Part shown: piece by piece, positions 5,192 to 5,240 of the stretch
How positions within the stretch are numbered: the first letter of the stretch is position 1
Layout: the number at the start of each line of letters is the position of its first letter
Assembly (NCBI GenBank): GCA_021463315.1
Contig: JAJTXO010000337.1
Location: 1 to 5,240 of the forward strand
Length of the DNA stretch: 5,240 bases
Source: Caldilineales bacterium
GTDB taxonomy: Bacteria; Chloroflexota; Anaerolineae; JAAEKA01
Direction: 5' to 3'
Notes under the pieces: generated by a model
Seen by the model: only the letters and a program-made list of their open reading frames with translations
Databases searched by the model: none
What the model was told of the DNA's origin: nothing
Translations under genes and position numbers: made by a program

Positions 5192-5240
5192 GGGGGGCCG
5201 GCGGGGCGCCAACTACAGAATCTAGCAGCGACGCTGGCCG
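5192..5240. other. Right end of window, no feature seen
   Basis: After the duplicated units the sequence is G/C-rich (GGGGGGCCGGCGGGGCGCC at 5192-5210) and then ordinary. No start codon with a ribosome binding site and no recognisable coding frame is visible in these 49 bases. Confidence 0.5.

Overview
The window looks like one end of a metagenomic contig from a GC-rich bacterium, most likely of the phylum Chloroflexota (Anaerolineae or Caldilineae type). That placement is inference. It rests on the GC-rich codon use, a MurA with Asp instead of the catalytic Cys, a lineage-type coiled-coil protein that I recognise only in general form, and intergenic hairpin repeats built on GACTTC/GAAGTC that I associate from memory with this phylum. 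The first 16 bases match the 3' end of an Illumina TruSeq adapter, so the left end is a library artefact and not genome.

Layout, left to right. (1) Positions 17-885, minus strand: a multi-pass membrane protein whose C-terminus is cut off by the contig end. (2) Positions 886-1215: a divergent intergenic region with an extended -10 promoter facing left, a near-consensus sigma70-type promoter facing right, a palindrome between them and a long hairpin in the leftward leader. (3) Positions 1216-1999, plus strand: a SAM hydroxide adenosyltransferase (DUF62, chlorinase/fluorinase superfamily) broken by one extra base at about 1393. (4) Positions 1995-2348: a repeat block with a 65-bp tandem period, itself built from 7-base TTAC-containing words, with an inverted copy of the core at its left edge. 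Its left arm contains the stop codon of the upstream gene, and its last degenerate copy contains the ribosome binding site of the next gene. (5) Positions 2359-3642, plus strand: murA, complete, with Asp117 in the Cys115 position, which predicts fosfomycin insensitivity. (6) Positions 3643-3899: two mirror-related hairpins, a second dispersed-type repeat and a strong extended -10 promoter. (7) Positions 3900-5090, plus strand: a 396-residue cytoplasmic coiled-coil protein of unknown function. (8) Positions 5091-5240: an exact 46-bp direct duplication carrying a hairpin.

There is no sign of one pathway running through the window. MurA makes the first committed peptidoglycan precursor. The SAM hydrolase splits SAM to adenosine and methionine. 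The other two proteins are unassigned. The coiled-coil gene and the SAM hydrolase each have their own promoter, so the three rightward genes need not form an operon. The most striking features are the repeat-filled intergenic spaces: every gap after a rightward gene holds a different repeat family. I found no RNA genes, CRISPR array, transposase or convincing intrinsic terminator.
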